Origin: Amoebophrya sp. A120
Lineage: Eukaryota; Sar; Dinophyceae; Syndiniales; Amoebophryaceae
DNA: 64,000 nucleotides
Direction of reading: 5' to 3'
Assembly: GCA_905178155.1 (NCBI GenBank)
Contig: CAJINV010000020.1
Coordinates: forward strand, 620,001 to 684,000
Part shown: positions 25,801-37,271 of the stretch, piece after piece
Position numbering within the stretch: position 1 is the first letter of the stretch
Layout of the letters: every line of letters begins with the position of its first letter
Program-made: the position numbers and the translations under genes
The notes under the pieces: generated by a model
The model's database searches: none
The model's input: the letters and a program-made list of their open reading frames with translations, nothing else
What the model was told of the DNA's origin: nothing

Positions 25801-27001
25801 GGTTAGCAAGTGTAGCCGCATCACAGATTCATCTGCTCATCCTGTTCACAGCATCACAAATTCCAAAACACGATTGGAAATGGCTCTCATGGGGATGCGC
25901 ATTACAAGTGTTCCTGTCTTTGCAAATCTGCATTACAACTCTGGTGTGGGGACGTTTTTACTCAGGATAGGACACCGGGCGGATTTGCTCGCCGGCACCA
26001 CCTATGCATTGCCAATATGCCTGGGTCTGGAACGCTGGAAATTGTCATGCTAATTCTGGATAGTGCAAAAATCTGTGTTGCGCGATTGCCAAAAGCTGCC
26101 CACTTTTGATCAAGTTGAGACGCGATTTCCCATGCAGGCGAGGCATGATAGAGGTCGCGCAGAATCTGTCATGCTAGAGCATATATGACAGACCTCATGC
26201 GTCGTAGAAAACCTGCATGACAAGTCTTGCGACCTTCCAGAGGACCCAGACATATTTGCATGTGATACCACCGCCAGCTGGATGAGCGATTTGTGGCAAC
26301 GCCACGTCGGCGACACGCTGTTTGCGATGAGCAGCACGAACGAGTTGGAGCTGTTCGCCGTTTATGAACTCTTGAAACAGGCGTGGCAGTCCCGCGCAGC
26401 GCAAAAGCTGAGTCGCGAAGAGCGGGAGCAGGGGGGTGAGTTTGGTCGTGCTCTGCTGGGAAATGACTCTGAGCAAGAAAATCTTCGAAGTGCTGCAAAT
26501 GAAAATAACGAAAGCGATCTTGGCGCAGATCATCTTGCATTTGACTCCGAAGAAGATGAGGAAGATACGAGTATCGAACGGAGGCTGAACCACTCCGCTT
26601 CCGAACGGGAGGACCAGGATCGCATCGAAAATCGGTTTTACAACAACATCAAAACTGAAAGAGCCGGAACTACGTTCCCAGCCTACCCCCGTTCCGGGAG
26701 TGGCGCCGCCCCGACAGCCACGGAAGACGAGGAGAGCAGCGACCTCCAGTCCAACGCCTCCTCGGCCGGACAATTGCAGCGGAATAAGCTGCTCAACGAG
26801 CGTCTGTTCGGGGAGATTTCCTCCACCGCAGTGGGAAGTAGTGTAGTGCCGAATCAACAGTACGAGATCCCGGGAGACGACAGTTTGTGCGGCGCGTCGT
26901 TTCACTACGAAGGACAGACGTCCGTGACGCTGGTGTCGTTGGGGCAGCTGAGTCTGCTAGGGGGCGGAGGACACAAAGTGGAGATCGTCACGGTGGTGTA
27001 A
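19803..27001 (+). CDS. FMO-like FAD/NAD(P)-binding flavoprotein, 1793 aa
   Basis: Nine exons (19803-20657, 20933-21926, 22103-22141, 22296-23864, 24020-24395, 24624-24913, 25183-25684, 25975-26002, 26273-27001) total 5382 nt, a multiple of three, after removing eight introners. Near residue 38 is a FAD-binding Rossmann signature (YLVVGAGLTGLAFADEL), followed by DPNPEPGGAW, the PGGxW-like block of flavin monooxygenases. Near residue 970 is a second dinucleotide motif (YIVIGGGQTGVDCISDLI), as expected for the NADPH site. In typical flavin monooxygenases these are under 200 residues apart; here acidic and Asn/Ser/Thr-rich insertions separate them. The C-terminal third contains NLRSLTHVAPLNQHCFLATV, RGPWSVWERRVLHYLHKS and RMHV-like helices that I cannot assign. 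It probably oxidises an unknown substrate; pyridine nucleotide oxidoreductase is the alternative reading. Confidence 0.8.
20658..20927. mobile_element. Introner B3
   Basis: Left end TATGGGTTGCAAAAATG, right end TTTTGCATTTGATA, perfect AGCAG repeats; excision gives LLPPKQFAWLTT. Interior runs in the same orientation as B10. Confidence 0.93.
21927..22097. mobile_element. Introner I1, single copy with 51-nt arms
   Basis: Inverted repeats of 51 nt with one mismatch start at TATCCCCCAG and end at TGGGATA; perfect GTCGA repeats. Excision gives RNASSTMSPKN. The tight arms suggest a young insertion. Confidence 0.95.
22142..22290. mobile_element. Introner A2
   Basis: Ends TATCCTGTGCAAAAGTA and TACTTTTGCAATGCATA, perfect CGGCG repeats; excision gives LHDGAATPGG. 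Only 39 exon bases separate it from I1. Confidence 0.94.
23865..24014. mobile_element. Introner A3
   Basis: A-family ends with the last A changed to G (GCATG); perfect CGCAT repeats; excision gives ERDGASVERVW. Confidence 0.92.
24396..24618. mobile_element. Introner F1
   Basis: Ends TATGACAGTGCACAACTCC and GTTATGCACTGTCATA; flanks CTCGA and CCCGA (one mismatch). Excision gives AFLETGLQDHD. Confidence 0.92.
24914..25177. mobile_element. Introner B4
   Basis: B-family ends, perfect CGTGG repeats; excision gives LPFLVVGDDNAF. Interior resembles B5 more than other B copies. Confidence 0.93.
25685..25969. mobile_element. Introner G1, single copy with perfect 32-nt arms
   Basis: The arms starting TATCCTGAGTAAAAACG are perfect reverse complements over 32 nt; perfect GGACA repeats; excision gives MERVAGHRADLL. 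Confidence 0.95.
26003..26267. mobile_element. Introner B5
   Basis: Left end TATGCATTGCCAATATG, right end GCATGTGATA, perfect CCACC repeats; excision gives LAGTTASWMSDL. The exon between it and G1 is only 28 nt. Confidence 0.93.
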
Positions 27002-28250
27002 GGAAACCAGAAGACGGCTTTGTCGTGGTGCATCAACAAGAAGACTGGGAGATGCAGCCGCTCTCTCTCTCTCTCTCTTCCTCTTGCAACGAGTTTTTGC
27101 ACGAGTTGCAAATGCTAAGACTATCATGTTAGCATTGCGTTTTTCATTTTCAGCAGTTCGTTTACGTTTTCTCCACCACGATTATTTGCTATCCCCATGT
27201 CTGTACCGATACCGAAGCAATATATTGCTTACAAGGTAATAGCTACTTTTCTTATCAAGGTTGTTTATGTTTTACTTACAATTACATGCAGTTTGTGCTT
27301 GGTGAGAGCCAGCAATCGTTTATTTCAAGCTCAGTTCTTTAGTGCGTTTTTATTTGAAGACAACACAGCGATCGAAAGTTACAAATGAGCGACAACTCGA
27401 CGAAGTAGAGACTGGTGTGAGGGTAACTGTTCTCGCACACACGTACTGACTCATTGCTATTGTATACGTTTTCTTCTTTTCACTTTGGAGTAAGATCCTA
27501 CAATTGATTTACTGATTCTGATTCTCTTTCTCTATAAAGTAGTTTTTCGAAATGATAGATATTGAAGCAGTGCCGGCCGTGGCAAGAGCAAATCACTGTT
27601 TCAAAAAAACCAAGGCACGAGGACTTCGATCCAACATCTCCAAGAATGTATAACAAGAGCCTTACCATGGAGCCATTGATTTGAGACACGAAAACATGTT
27701 AGAGGTCGATCTATACATAGTAACAATTCCGTATGGAGGCTGCGGTGGTCTTCACGACACGCCGACGGTCCGCAGGTAGTTGTACTAGGACTTTTGGTAC
27801 GCTGCCCACTGCTACTGCACTACAGCTGTTCCAACTTAAGCCGGCAGGGCTCCTTCCGCCTCGTCCATACACAATCCAGTGCGTAGTTCTTACACTAAAG
27901 ATCACAAGAACTTGAACTTCATTATCCTCACTGCTCGTACATTGCAAGATCTTCTTTTTTCGATGAAGATCTCTTTTTGGTGAGATTTTTACGATTTGGG
28001 TTGTCTGTGGTCTCCTGCTGCACGGCCTTGCGGTTCCCGTGCCTACCCGGTCTTTATTTTTTCCTGTTGCATGCAGTGCCATTCTTGTATAGTTGGAATT
28101 AGAACAAGTTCAGTTGAGTGTGGATGTACATGGAAGTAGAACAAGTTTCAGAAATTTTTACAACGAAAAGTAGAACATTGGCCTAGTTTCTTTCACTGAT
28201 TCTTTTGGTACGGATATAGAATCATCAGCGAGAACAAAGTCAAAGACAAA
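27002..28250. other. Intergenic with a CT microsatellite
   Basis: Contains a run of nine CT units at 27061-27078. No gene recognised in the rest. Confidence 0.55.
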
Positions 28251-30262
28251 ATGCCGGGGCGACTGGTGTACCTAAAAGAATCGGAATACAAAGCCTACAA
28301 GAGTCTTGTGGCAGCTAAATTTTGCGGAATCAAGCTTGATGCTGCAGTTTACAATCCGAGTCGGGATTCACTAGGTAATACTATAGTTGATTAGGAGCAC
28401 GATTTCAGGTCAACCATGTTATGGTTGATGTACTTATCGCCGTAATAAAGTCGCTTTTCTCTTGTCATCACACAAAATTTTTTTCACGCATTAACTTTTG
28501 CATTTGTGATGACTACACGCAGAATATGCAAGGTTGCGTTTGTGGTGAGTTCACGCGTAAACGCATGTTGTAGCGCATTACTAGGAGCGAAGTTATCGTA
28601 GCACGAGAAAAGAAAGTTACTCTACCAACTACAAATCATTGCAGAGCACAATCCGTGGAAGAGGTTACCGTATCTGGAAACCGAAGGAGGTGTGATCGCC
28701 AATAGCAATGCCATCGCCCGCCACATCGGCCGCATGCGGCCAGACACGAACCTGTTCGGTACAGAGTTATAACGTTATGCTGCATGGTATGATGCATGTA
28801 TGGTGGCGAGACATCAACTTGAACCTCGATCATCGTGATGATTTTTATCTTTCAAAACTGTTATACTTGACACGAAACAGGCGCGCGCTTCGGGGAAGCT
28901 TGCCAAGTAGACTCCTGGATGGAGTTTTGCACCCGAGAAATCGAAGTCCCCGCCGGAGTTCTCGTGTACTATTTTTTTTTGCAGAGAAAAAATCGATTAT
29001 CATCTCTTCTATGGTCATGCTGCTTCAAATTAATACATAGCCGACAGAGCAGCGGCCGAAGAACATGCTTAGTTAGAGTAATATCAACGTTCTTAGCTGC
29101 TCCTGCGCAGGAGCGACGACCATCGCAATGCTGCGACAGGCTAGGCGTAAATTATCAAAAAACAGGTGGTCGCAGCAGAAGCTGATCGCCGCACCGGAGC
29201 AGAAGGTGGTTGACTCAGCCGTCGCGGACCTGTCTCGGTCCCTGCAGCTTCTGGAGTCGCAACTCGAGAAGAGACCATTCGTCGTCGGGAAGGAGGTATC
29301 TTGAGTTCAAATCATGTGGAGTCTCTAACCCTATACCTTCAACTTGCATTGTTCAAATTCCTACTGGTGCAACTGCAAGTGCATGATTTCTGTTCGACTA
29401 GATCTAGAAGATGAAGATGGCATGTATGTTGAAGTAGATGGAACTGCTTCCGCACCTCCATGCAACGAACAATTTTAAAGGTAACCCTCGCCGATATCGC
29501 CCTGGTGTGTTCCCTTCTTGATGTGTTCAAATTTGTCCTGGACGACAAGTTTCGATCCGGCTTCCCAAAAGTTTCCGCCTGGTTTCAAACCTGCCTCGCA
29601 CTCCCCCAATTTCAGTCCGTGATCGGCGCCAAAGTTGCGTTGTGCACGAAGTCCAATTTAACCTTCGCCCCCCCGGCACGAACGAGCGGCACCCGAACGA
29701 GCGCGCAACAGGCCGCGCCGGCTTCGAAGCCAACGCCGCCACCAGCAGCCGCTAGCCAGCCAAAGAAGAAGGAATCCGTGGTTTCCCAGCCACCACCGGC
29801 CAAGCAATCGGAGAAGACGTCGGTCGTCAGCAACGCAAGCACGGGATCTGCCGCACCTGCAGCTGGATCCGGGCCCACCAAGGGCACGCCGGAGGAACTG
29901 GCGGCTTTGCAGGCGGCGAAGGATAAGGTTCGGGAACTGAAGACCGCCGGCGCGGAGAAAGGATTAATTGAAGCTGCGGTAGTATCCAGAAAAAAAAGTG
30001 TGTAAGTGTAACTTTCTTGGAGGAACAGCATGACAAATTTGCTCTGCATGACAGAGAAAACCTCTCATGCGTAGCTAGTACGTGAAAACACTTACGAGAA
30101 GAACTTCTGATGCATGTCCAGCATGACGAGTGTAAGTGTCTTGCATCCTCTGCAACACAAGTTTACACTTTACACAGTTTTTTTCTTGCATAGGTCGCAG
30201 AGATGAAACGGCTGAAGGACGTCTGTGGGGAGGTCGACCCGCCGAAGAAAAAAAAGAAGTAA
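28251..30262 (+). CDS. GST-fold (eEF1B-gamma-like) protein with C-terminal WHEP domain
   Basis: Six exons (28251-28374, 28645-28758, 28881-28965, 29166-29295, 29481-29982, 30198-30262) give 339 residues. The first four introns are GT-AG; the last is introner E1. WKRLPYLETEGGVIANSNAI and ARHIGRM are the thioredoxin-fold block of eEF1B-gamma-type GST domains, followed by CQVDSWMEFCTREIEVPA, a helical segment, then VTLADIALVCSLLDVF, the N-capping motif of the GST C-terminal domain. After a Pro/Ala/Ser-rich linker comes ELAALQAAKDKVRELKTAG and IEAAVAEMKRLKDVCGEV, a WHEP-TRS helix-turn-helix, then a lysine-rich tail. There is no eEF1B-gamma C-terminal domain and no synthetase catalytic domain. GST plus WHEP suggests a tRNA-binding or multisynthetase scaffold protein; this role is inferred from the domains. 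Confidence 0.85.
29983..30192. mobile_element. Introner E1
   Basis: Ends TATCCAGAAAAAAAAGTG and CAGTTTTTTTCTTGCATA; flanks GGTAG and GGTCG (one mismatch). It splits the WHEP domain; excision gives IEAAVAEMKRLKD. Confidence 0.93.
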
Positions 30263-31008
30263 ATAAAGATGCAGCAGAACACGGGTCAAGCTCAAGGTCA
30301 TACATGCCGGTGGAACAAGCACCTGCAAATGACCAATAGGACGTGTCTGTAGCACCAGAAGAGCACCACCACCCAAACGACCCGATGCAAGCGAATATTC
30401 TCATATTGGCGCAGGCTCCTGTAGTGCTGTTCAATAATTGTGGGACAGGTGCAGGTCGTGCAAAACAGAATGTAGCCCGCAGGTGTGTTTGTCCACATGA
30501 CAGCATTCCATAATATTCGCTAAAAACGATGAGGACGACGCATGTTCCAATTTCGCACATCATCGCAGAAAATATTACGATCATTCACTATCGCGGCCTG
30601 CCAGCTACTATCTACATACGCACTATCAACATACGCACTGCAGCTACTTTTCTTGCTTGTGTGCAACTGTGTTCATCAGAAATTTATTCGAGAAATAGCC
30701 CGTCAAGTACGCCTCATCGTCGGCTTCATTCGTCACGTAATGCCCTTACTTCGTCCGCTCCTTTCCAACATCGTCTTCTCTCTTCTTAGTCTCTTTGAAA
30801 GATCAGCGACACGTCTCTCTAAAACCGTGTCAAATATAGAAATAACACGTGCAACATATCCGTTTCCGTGTGCTCCTACTGCACAAATAAGTAGAAGAAG
30901 ATGTAAAGTGTCGGCAGAAGTTCATGTTGTATGAAGAAATGAACAGTCGCAACTCTGTGTGTTGATCAAAGAAACAAGCTACTTTTATAAAGTCGAATTC
31001 TATCCAAG
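30263..31008. other. Intergenic, one doubtful ORF
   Basis: A 130-codon frame (30542-30934) with hydrophobic runs is present, but its composition does not look like the neighbouring genes and it has no recognised domain. I do not call it. Confidence 0.4.
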
Positions 31009-34000
31009 ATGGCGACCAAAAAGCCCGATCCTCCCGAGGAACTCTCGGCCGCTAAATCCTACGCGGAAATGAAAGCGCAAGCGGAAGCACAATTGCTAGG
31101 GGCAGGTTTGTTCTACTTGACGAGTCATGATTTGTGCTGTGCGAGTTGTATTGCTAGCAGCTGCTGCAGGAGCTCCTGTGATAGTGATTGTGTGTCAAAA
31201 TTATATTCGATGAATGAAACGTATATGAAAAATAAAACCAAGACCTCTAAACACACCAGAATCCCGCACAACTGCCAATGTTGAGATGGGCTATCCTGGG
31301 GCGGAATGTTGGCCCGATGTGGATTGGCACGCCGTGATTGCCGCACAAGCTGGTATATTATCGAAATGAAATGGAATTGGAAAGTAGTGGGTACCGCCGT
31401 ACAAACTCGACATTGTAGTTAGTACAACTACGACCCACTACGAGTGTATCCTGCTTATTTAAGATGCTGCAGAGCCGCGTGATGTTAATGAATCAATTCG
31501 TGCTCCCCAAAAAATGAAAAAAACAAAAAGGTGCAGAGGCGATGGTCCACCAGAAAGACCCGAAGTCGACGCCTTCATGGCCCACCGCTGCCGAGAGCTG
31601 GCCGTCACCGGGGGACGTCGGCATGCAAGAGGAGTGGGCGCCAGAGGAACATCTACAGGCCGGAGCGGCAGACAGTGCGGCTGCTGCGTATTTAATATAT
31701 TTATATTCCATGATTTTGTATTTGTAATGACCGCTGTATAAGAGTAACACCATGACGATACGAACACGGTTCTTTGTTTCTGTTTGCGCATGAAAAAAAA
31801 TCACCATGAAAATCCCAGTCTTGGCGTCGGCACTGGTTCCGCGGCAAATGCGGAGTATTGGAACACGAGTGAAGTGACCAGCATGTCTTTGGAAGCGCTA
31901 GTATGGGATGGTGAAGAAGATGCAGATGGTTTTTGCAATAACACCAATTTCTGGTCGTCGACTGTAACACCTTGAAATTCCTCGCGCATTGTGAAGAATT
32001 GAGCAGACCCTAAGCTGTACTGCATCTTGATGTTTTGGTTTTGCTACCTCCAACATCTCCATAATATTGGTAACGCTATTGTAGTCTTCGACACGTCACC
32101 GGTCGTGTTGGACGTAAAAATAAAGAAATCAATCTTTTCACCACTTGCATACCGCGCAGTGACGCTGGAAGAGTTGGATCGCGAGGGCAAGCGCGACACC
32201 GAGGAATACGCACGTATTTTTGGCTGATGTTGATGGAAGATCTTCTTCATCTGTGCAGCACGACATGTTTAGAATATCAATCACATCTCCAGCTCCAGCT
32301 GGTATTGGCCGCAAACAAGTTGAAGTTGAAGCTTCTCTTTCCGCGCCCGAATTAGGCTGTTGCACCCACCTGCTGTTGTTACTCAATGAGAGTGATGAAA
32401 TGGAAAAAAAGACAAAAATTTCAGATGCCTACGGTAAGTACATGCGGGATAAAGCGGCGTATCTGGAACTGTACAAGAATTACATCCCTGGCGAAGCTTA
32501 TGCGAGGGTCAGGATCGAAATCGTCAAAGTTGAAATAGTTTGTGATGCATAAAATGCAACACAAAAGTTGCCTCTACTGCAGAGGACGCAAGGGATGCAG
32601 ATTGTAAGCCTGTAGAGGGGTAGAAATTGAGCTGCTAAAGTAGCATGACAAAGGGCGTCTTTCTTACCCAAACAGCATTACAAACTGGATTTCAGTTCAA
32701 CCCAAATTTGGCATGCGCCACTGGGAAGCTAGGCGCCAACTGGTATCCGTTTCATGCATCACAAATTATTTCAACTCTGACGATTTCGATCCTGACACTC
32801 CCATAAAGCTCCGTCCTCTATGGTGCCCGGTGGCGTTGGAGGTATTTTTAGAAAAATACTGTGACCAAGTGAACAAGTTTTGAATTTGCATGCTTACGAA
32901 GCAATCTGAAGAGCCAAGAAGTTCGAAAATTCCGCTCGCTGGATTTTCAAACTTCTACTAACCGTAACCCCCGAATAACCGCAATTTGTTATATCGTAAA
33001 CACTACCAGGCGCCGCGGAATGGTGGATGAATCTCCCGGCGAACCAAGCCTGGGCCGCTTTCGCCAGCGGCGCGGTATCCTCTGCAAAAGTATCGTACTT
33101 GTATTGCAATCATTCATGCATTACAAATCTTTTTCTTGAAAAGGTAGATCAGTATTACAAATTTTATTTCTCATGCTGGGGAAATTTCTTTGTAATGCAT
33201 TTTTACGAGTGCGATACTTTTGCACTGCATACGCGGTGGACAATTACAATAAGACAACGGACCTGAGCATGACGCCCTCCAAAGTTCCGGGCGCCGGGAA
33301 CAAAAATTTCTCTCCCGCCTTGCAAGCACAGCAAATGGCCGCGAAAGGAGCGTATTTACTTTCATTGCGGTGGGTTTCTACTTGTAGTCAAGAACAATCT
33401 CTGGAGCAGTCCGTTGTGGTATGGATCGCATTCTTGCTAATTCGAATTCGCAGGCTCCGAATCGAATGATCCCCTTCTTGACACTGGTGATCACCGAAAA
33501 ATGATTGCAACATACATAGGTATTTTGCCGCCTTGATGGAGCAGTGGGGCGCCACGCAGAACCCCTGGGGCGCCGCTCCTGCGACGACCGCGCACGGAGG
33601 AGGAGGAAAAGGCGTAGCCTTCCCTGGAGCTCATCATGCCACCAAAGGCGCCGGCGGAGCTTCGCCCACGAGCAAAGGGAACTACAAGGGACGTGGTGGA
33701 AAGGGGTCCTCGCACGGAGCTGGAGGGGCTTATTCCGGATCTGCTGGAAAAGGATCAGCCGCGACTCACGGAAATCATGCAGCCACCCGTGGTTCTTCCG
33801 GAAACAAAGGCGGAGCTGCATCATCCGCCGCCGCCGCAGCAATGCACCACTTTCCCAGTGCCGCGGCTCTCGGGGCAGCCGCCGCTGCAGCGCAATCTGC
33901 GGCCGCAGGACATAACGGTAGCTGTACCGCGGCGACGACCATCGACCAACTCGCCGCAGCGGCCTCGGCGTTGGCGGCACACACGGCGGCACAGAACAAC

Positions 34001-37000
34001 GCGATTGGTCTGGACCAACATGCCGCGTACAATAATCCGCTGATGAACCCGGCGTATTACGATCCTTACAACTACTGGCAGTATTTGGCAAGCCTGAATC
34101 CCTACATGGCCGCAGCCGCTTCCGCGGGACTGGGCGCAGCGGGGGCTGGTGGCGCATACACAACTTCTAACCAGCATCAAGGCAGCACGCATCTTCCCGG
34201 AGGAGCCGCGGCGGCCGCAGCGTTCGCTGGCTTTAGTAACGGAGCCGGAGCAACAACCGGAGGAGCAGGTGGTGGTCAATTGCATCAGCAAAACCAATAT
34301 GCATTGCAAAAGCATCGCGCTAGTATAAATTGCATTACAAATTGACTTAGCATTACAGATTGAATTTGTAATGCGGATTTGCCTTGAGAAAAAAATCTGT
34401 AATGCACAAACGTAATCAGTACGAGTACGATACTTTTGCACTGCATAACCAACATCAGCTCGACTCCGCTGCCGCCGCCCAGCAGACTATCAAAGTCAAA
34501 AATGCTCCCATCCCCGAATTTGGGAGCATTTGTATTGCAAACCTTTCCAAGTGAAACACTCACCCGCTTGCATCTATCAGCATCACAGATTTCAAATCGT
34601 GAATAGCAAAAATTTGTATTGCAAAAGACCCCAGCAAGAGTGGCGCTTGTCATGCAAGTGATGCGCTACACGCCTAGACTCTGCACCAGAAAGATTCATA
34701 CTTCTACTTTCATGCATGACAAAAAGTTTTCATCTGGAAACTTCGCATCACAAATTTTTGCGACTTTGGGGTCGGGGGCATTTGTCACTGTAATACAGAC
34801 CGCGGCTGCTTTATTCGGGGCCGTGGCGGGCGTGCCGAATCCGTTCAATCATGCCGCGACGGCGGCCGCGGCTGCGGCGAGTTTGTATGGCGCAGCGGGG
34901 ATGAACAAGCACGAGATGTTTGTCGACCAGCAGGACGTGTATAGCAGTAAACACAACAATTACAACCCATACACGACGACCTCGACGTATAACGCTTACA
35001 CCACCGGTAATATGAACAGTATGACGAGCTCGTCCCCCGCCTCTAATCATGCCACGACAGGCACTACTACTTTCACTACGCAGGCCGGCAAGAAGGGCGG
35101 CGGCCAGGGGCACCAGCAATTGCACAGTCGCTCGGGCTGGCAGGATGCGGCTTCTCGGTGGGGCGATGAGACCTGGAATAGTTGCACCAGTGCCGCAAAA
35201 AATACCGCCGCAACCACAGGAACTTCATCTGCGACGGGCGGAAAATGGTCTTCAGCGTCCGCGAATGTTAAAGGTACGACTACTGCAGCGGAAAACAAAT
35301 CGTCTACTGCTGTTGGTGGGAATAAGGGGCAGCACAACAAGGAAAGCAATTCCACGACGGCGACGACGACCTCAACATCTCAACAGCAAACTACCGCGAA
35401 AGGCGGCGCCACGCCGAAGGGCGCTGGTGGTGTGAGTAGCACTACAAGTAGCGGAGGTCATGGAACTACAACTGCAGCTGGAGCTGCTTCGTCGAATTGG
35501 AATAAGGGTGCAAACTCCACCGCCACTGCTGCAACTACTCCTGCGGGGGACAAAAACGTTCCCGCGTGGGCCCAGTATCTGGCATACCACCACTACTTGA
35601 GTGGGCATACTTCGACGAACAACACAGCTGGTGGTGGAAAGCCGTATAATAGCTCGAAGGATCATTACAACAATGCCGGTTCTTCTTTGAAGGATCACCA
35701 TCACAGCAGCTACGGGTCGTCCGCAAATAAAGCCAGCAAGCACGCGGACAAGGGCTTTGGGGGGAAGGACAAAGACGGCAAGGGCTTCGGGAAAAAGGGG
35801 ACGAAACATATGGGGTTCTCAAATGTTACATTTTCAACTGTTACATGAATTTGGCATGCAAAAACACCATCATCATCCTCACGATCAAGCTGCTCCGCAT
35901 GACAAATTTGCGAAGGGCTAAGCCGCGCCTAAATCTGCGCCAGCCTTGTAATGCAAAAGGCGCAATCTTCCTCCTTTCACTTTTGCCAGTCTTGCATTAC
36001 AAATTCATGCAACAGTTGAGAATGTATCATTTGAGAACTCCATAAAACAGCAGCTGTACTTTGACGCCTTCAAGACGCTGCAGCAGTGGTTTAACATATC
36101 CTGTGCAAAAGCATCGTGCATTGCAATCATGCATTTACAAATTGTTCTCTTAAGGTAAGTCCGCATTACAAATTTTATTTCTCATGCTAAGAAAATTTGT
36201 AATGCATTTATACAAGTACGAAGGAATGCGATACTTTTGCAATTCATATAACATGCACGGGACCACGACGAATAAGGCGGGGAAGAAGGGAAACAGTTCC
36301 TCATGGAACAACGCACACTCCGGGAAAGGAGGACACAACTCGCAGTACCATGGGAAAGGTAGAATAAATAATCTATTTCATGAGTCTATCTCAATCTGTA
36401 TCGGCGGTAGATCATGTGGTTCTTTGTGCACAAAAAGTCCAACTGCAACTTCGTCCAACGCACCACAGGCTCCTGGCACAAGAGCAGCTCGAAGGACCAG
36501 TACAGTAGTTCTTGGACATCCCGCAAAGATTCCTCGCACCGGAATACATGGTCATCGTCCGACGATACAACTCAGAACAATGCGACATCAGCGACTACCA
36601 CTACGAATAACACCTCCTCCGCAGGAGCGACCTCTACGAACAAAACCGACACAAACACTATCGGGAGCGGACAAACCACAACCATCACTACATCTGCCGT
36701 GAACAGCGACGGCAAGACCGGCGAGCTGCAAACCTCGTCTACCACAAATGATGATGAACTTCCTTCTGGTGCAGTCGTGTCGCAGCCCACTCCGGAGCAG
36801 TTGCAGCGCCAGCAGGAGCTACAGGAGGCGTTGGATGAGGAGGTGAAAAAGTTGAAGAGCGGCAATCTAGATGACCGGGAAGAGGACATTTCTGCGGAAT
36901 GCGACTTGCAAGCGGCAGAGCAGGATAAGTTGTCCTGTGTTGAGAAACACCAGGAAGTCGGAGGGACTGCCGGTTGTCCAGCGGGGGCAGAGGATTCTCA

Positions 37001-37271
37001 GGGAATTAGCAAAAAATCAGATGAAGATGAAGATGCTACCAACATTGTCGCCGTACTGCCTGCCGCTTGTTCCATTGTCGACTGCTCCACGCCGGAAAAT
37101 AAATGTGATAGAGCTAGCGCTTCTTCTGATGCGGATCAGGACGATGCGAAGAACGACCTGTGGAACGACCCGAATTCTTTGGAATCCCCCACCAATGAAC
37201 CAGCCCCGGAAGATTTTCATTCTTCGCAAGCCGCGCTTGCGTCAGAGGAAACCGCGGCTACGGCTTTGTAG
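31009..37271 (+). CDS. Low-complexity Ala/Gly/Asn/Gln-rich protein, 1190 aa
   Basis: Fifteen exons: 31009-31105, 31260-31352, 31531-31687, 31819-31910, 32160-32213, 32425-32498, 32811-32841, 33010-33075, 33237-33369, 33520-34297, 34453-34487, 34801-35808, 36050-36096, 36254-36358, 36469-37271. Their sum, 3573 nt, is a multiple of three. Eight introns are GT-AG and six are introners (D1, A4, A5, H1, C3, A6). The 31910 donor could instead lie at 31925, same phase. The N-terminal 250 residues are mixed and Trp-rich (ECWPDVDWHAVIAAQA, EYAHAYGKYMRDKAAYLELY, AAEWWMNLPANQAWAAF). The middle is Gly/Ala-rich then Asn/Tyr/Thr-rich (prion-like), and the C-terminus is acidic. No domain is recognised. Such composition is common in RNA-granule proteins, but there is no RNA-binding motif to support that. 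Confidence 0.75.
32499..32805. mobile_element. Introner D1
   Basis: Ends TATGCGAGGGTCAGG and CCTGACACTCCCATA, perfect AAGCT repeats; excision gives YIPGEAPSSMV. Interior is in the opposite orientation to D2. Confidence 0.94.
33076..33231. mobile_element. Introner A4
   Basis: A-family ends, perfect CGCGG repeats; excision gives FASGAVDNYNK. Confidence 0.94.
34298..34447. mobile_element. Introner A5
   Basis: A-family ends, perfect ACCAA repeats; excision gives HQQNQHQLDS. Followed after 35 exon bases by H1. Confidence 0.93.
34488..34795. mobile_element. Introner H1
   Basis: Ends TATCAAAGTCAAAAATGC and GGCATTTGTCACTGTAATA, imperfect arms; perfect CAGAC repeats; excision gives AAQQTAAALFG. Confidence 0.9.
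35809..36044. mobile_element. Introner C3
   Basis: Ends TATGGGGTTCTCAA and TTGAGAACTCCATA, perfect AAACA repeats; excision gives KKGTKQQLYFD. Confidence 0.94.
36097..36248. mobile_element. Introner A6
   Basis: A-family ends TATCCTGTGCAAAAG and ACTTTTGCAATTCATA, perfect TAACA repeats; excision gives QQWFNMHGTTT. Only 47 exon bases after C3. Confidence 0.94.

Noticed and set aside
30542-30934. 130-codon frame with hydrophobic segments
   Set aside because: No recognised domain and composition unlike the neighbouring genes; it may be chance in AT-rich DNA.
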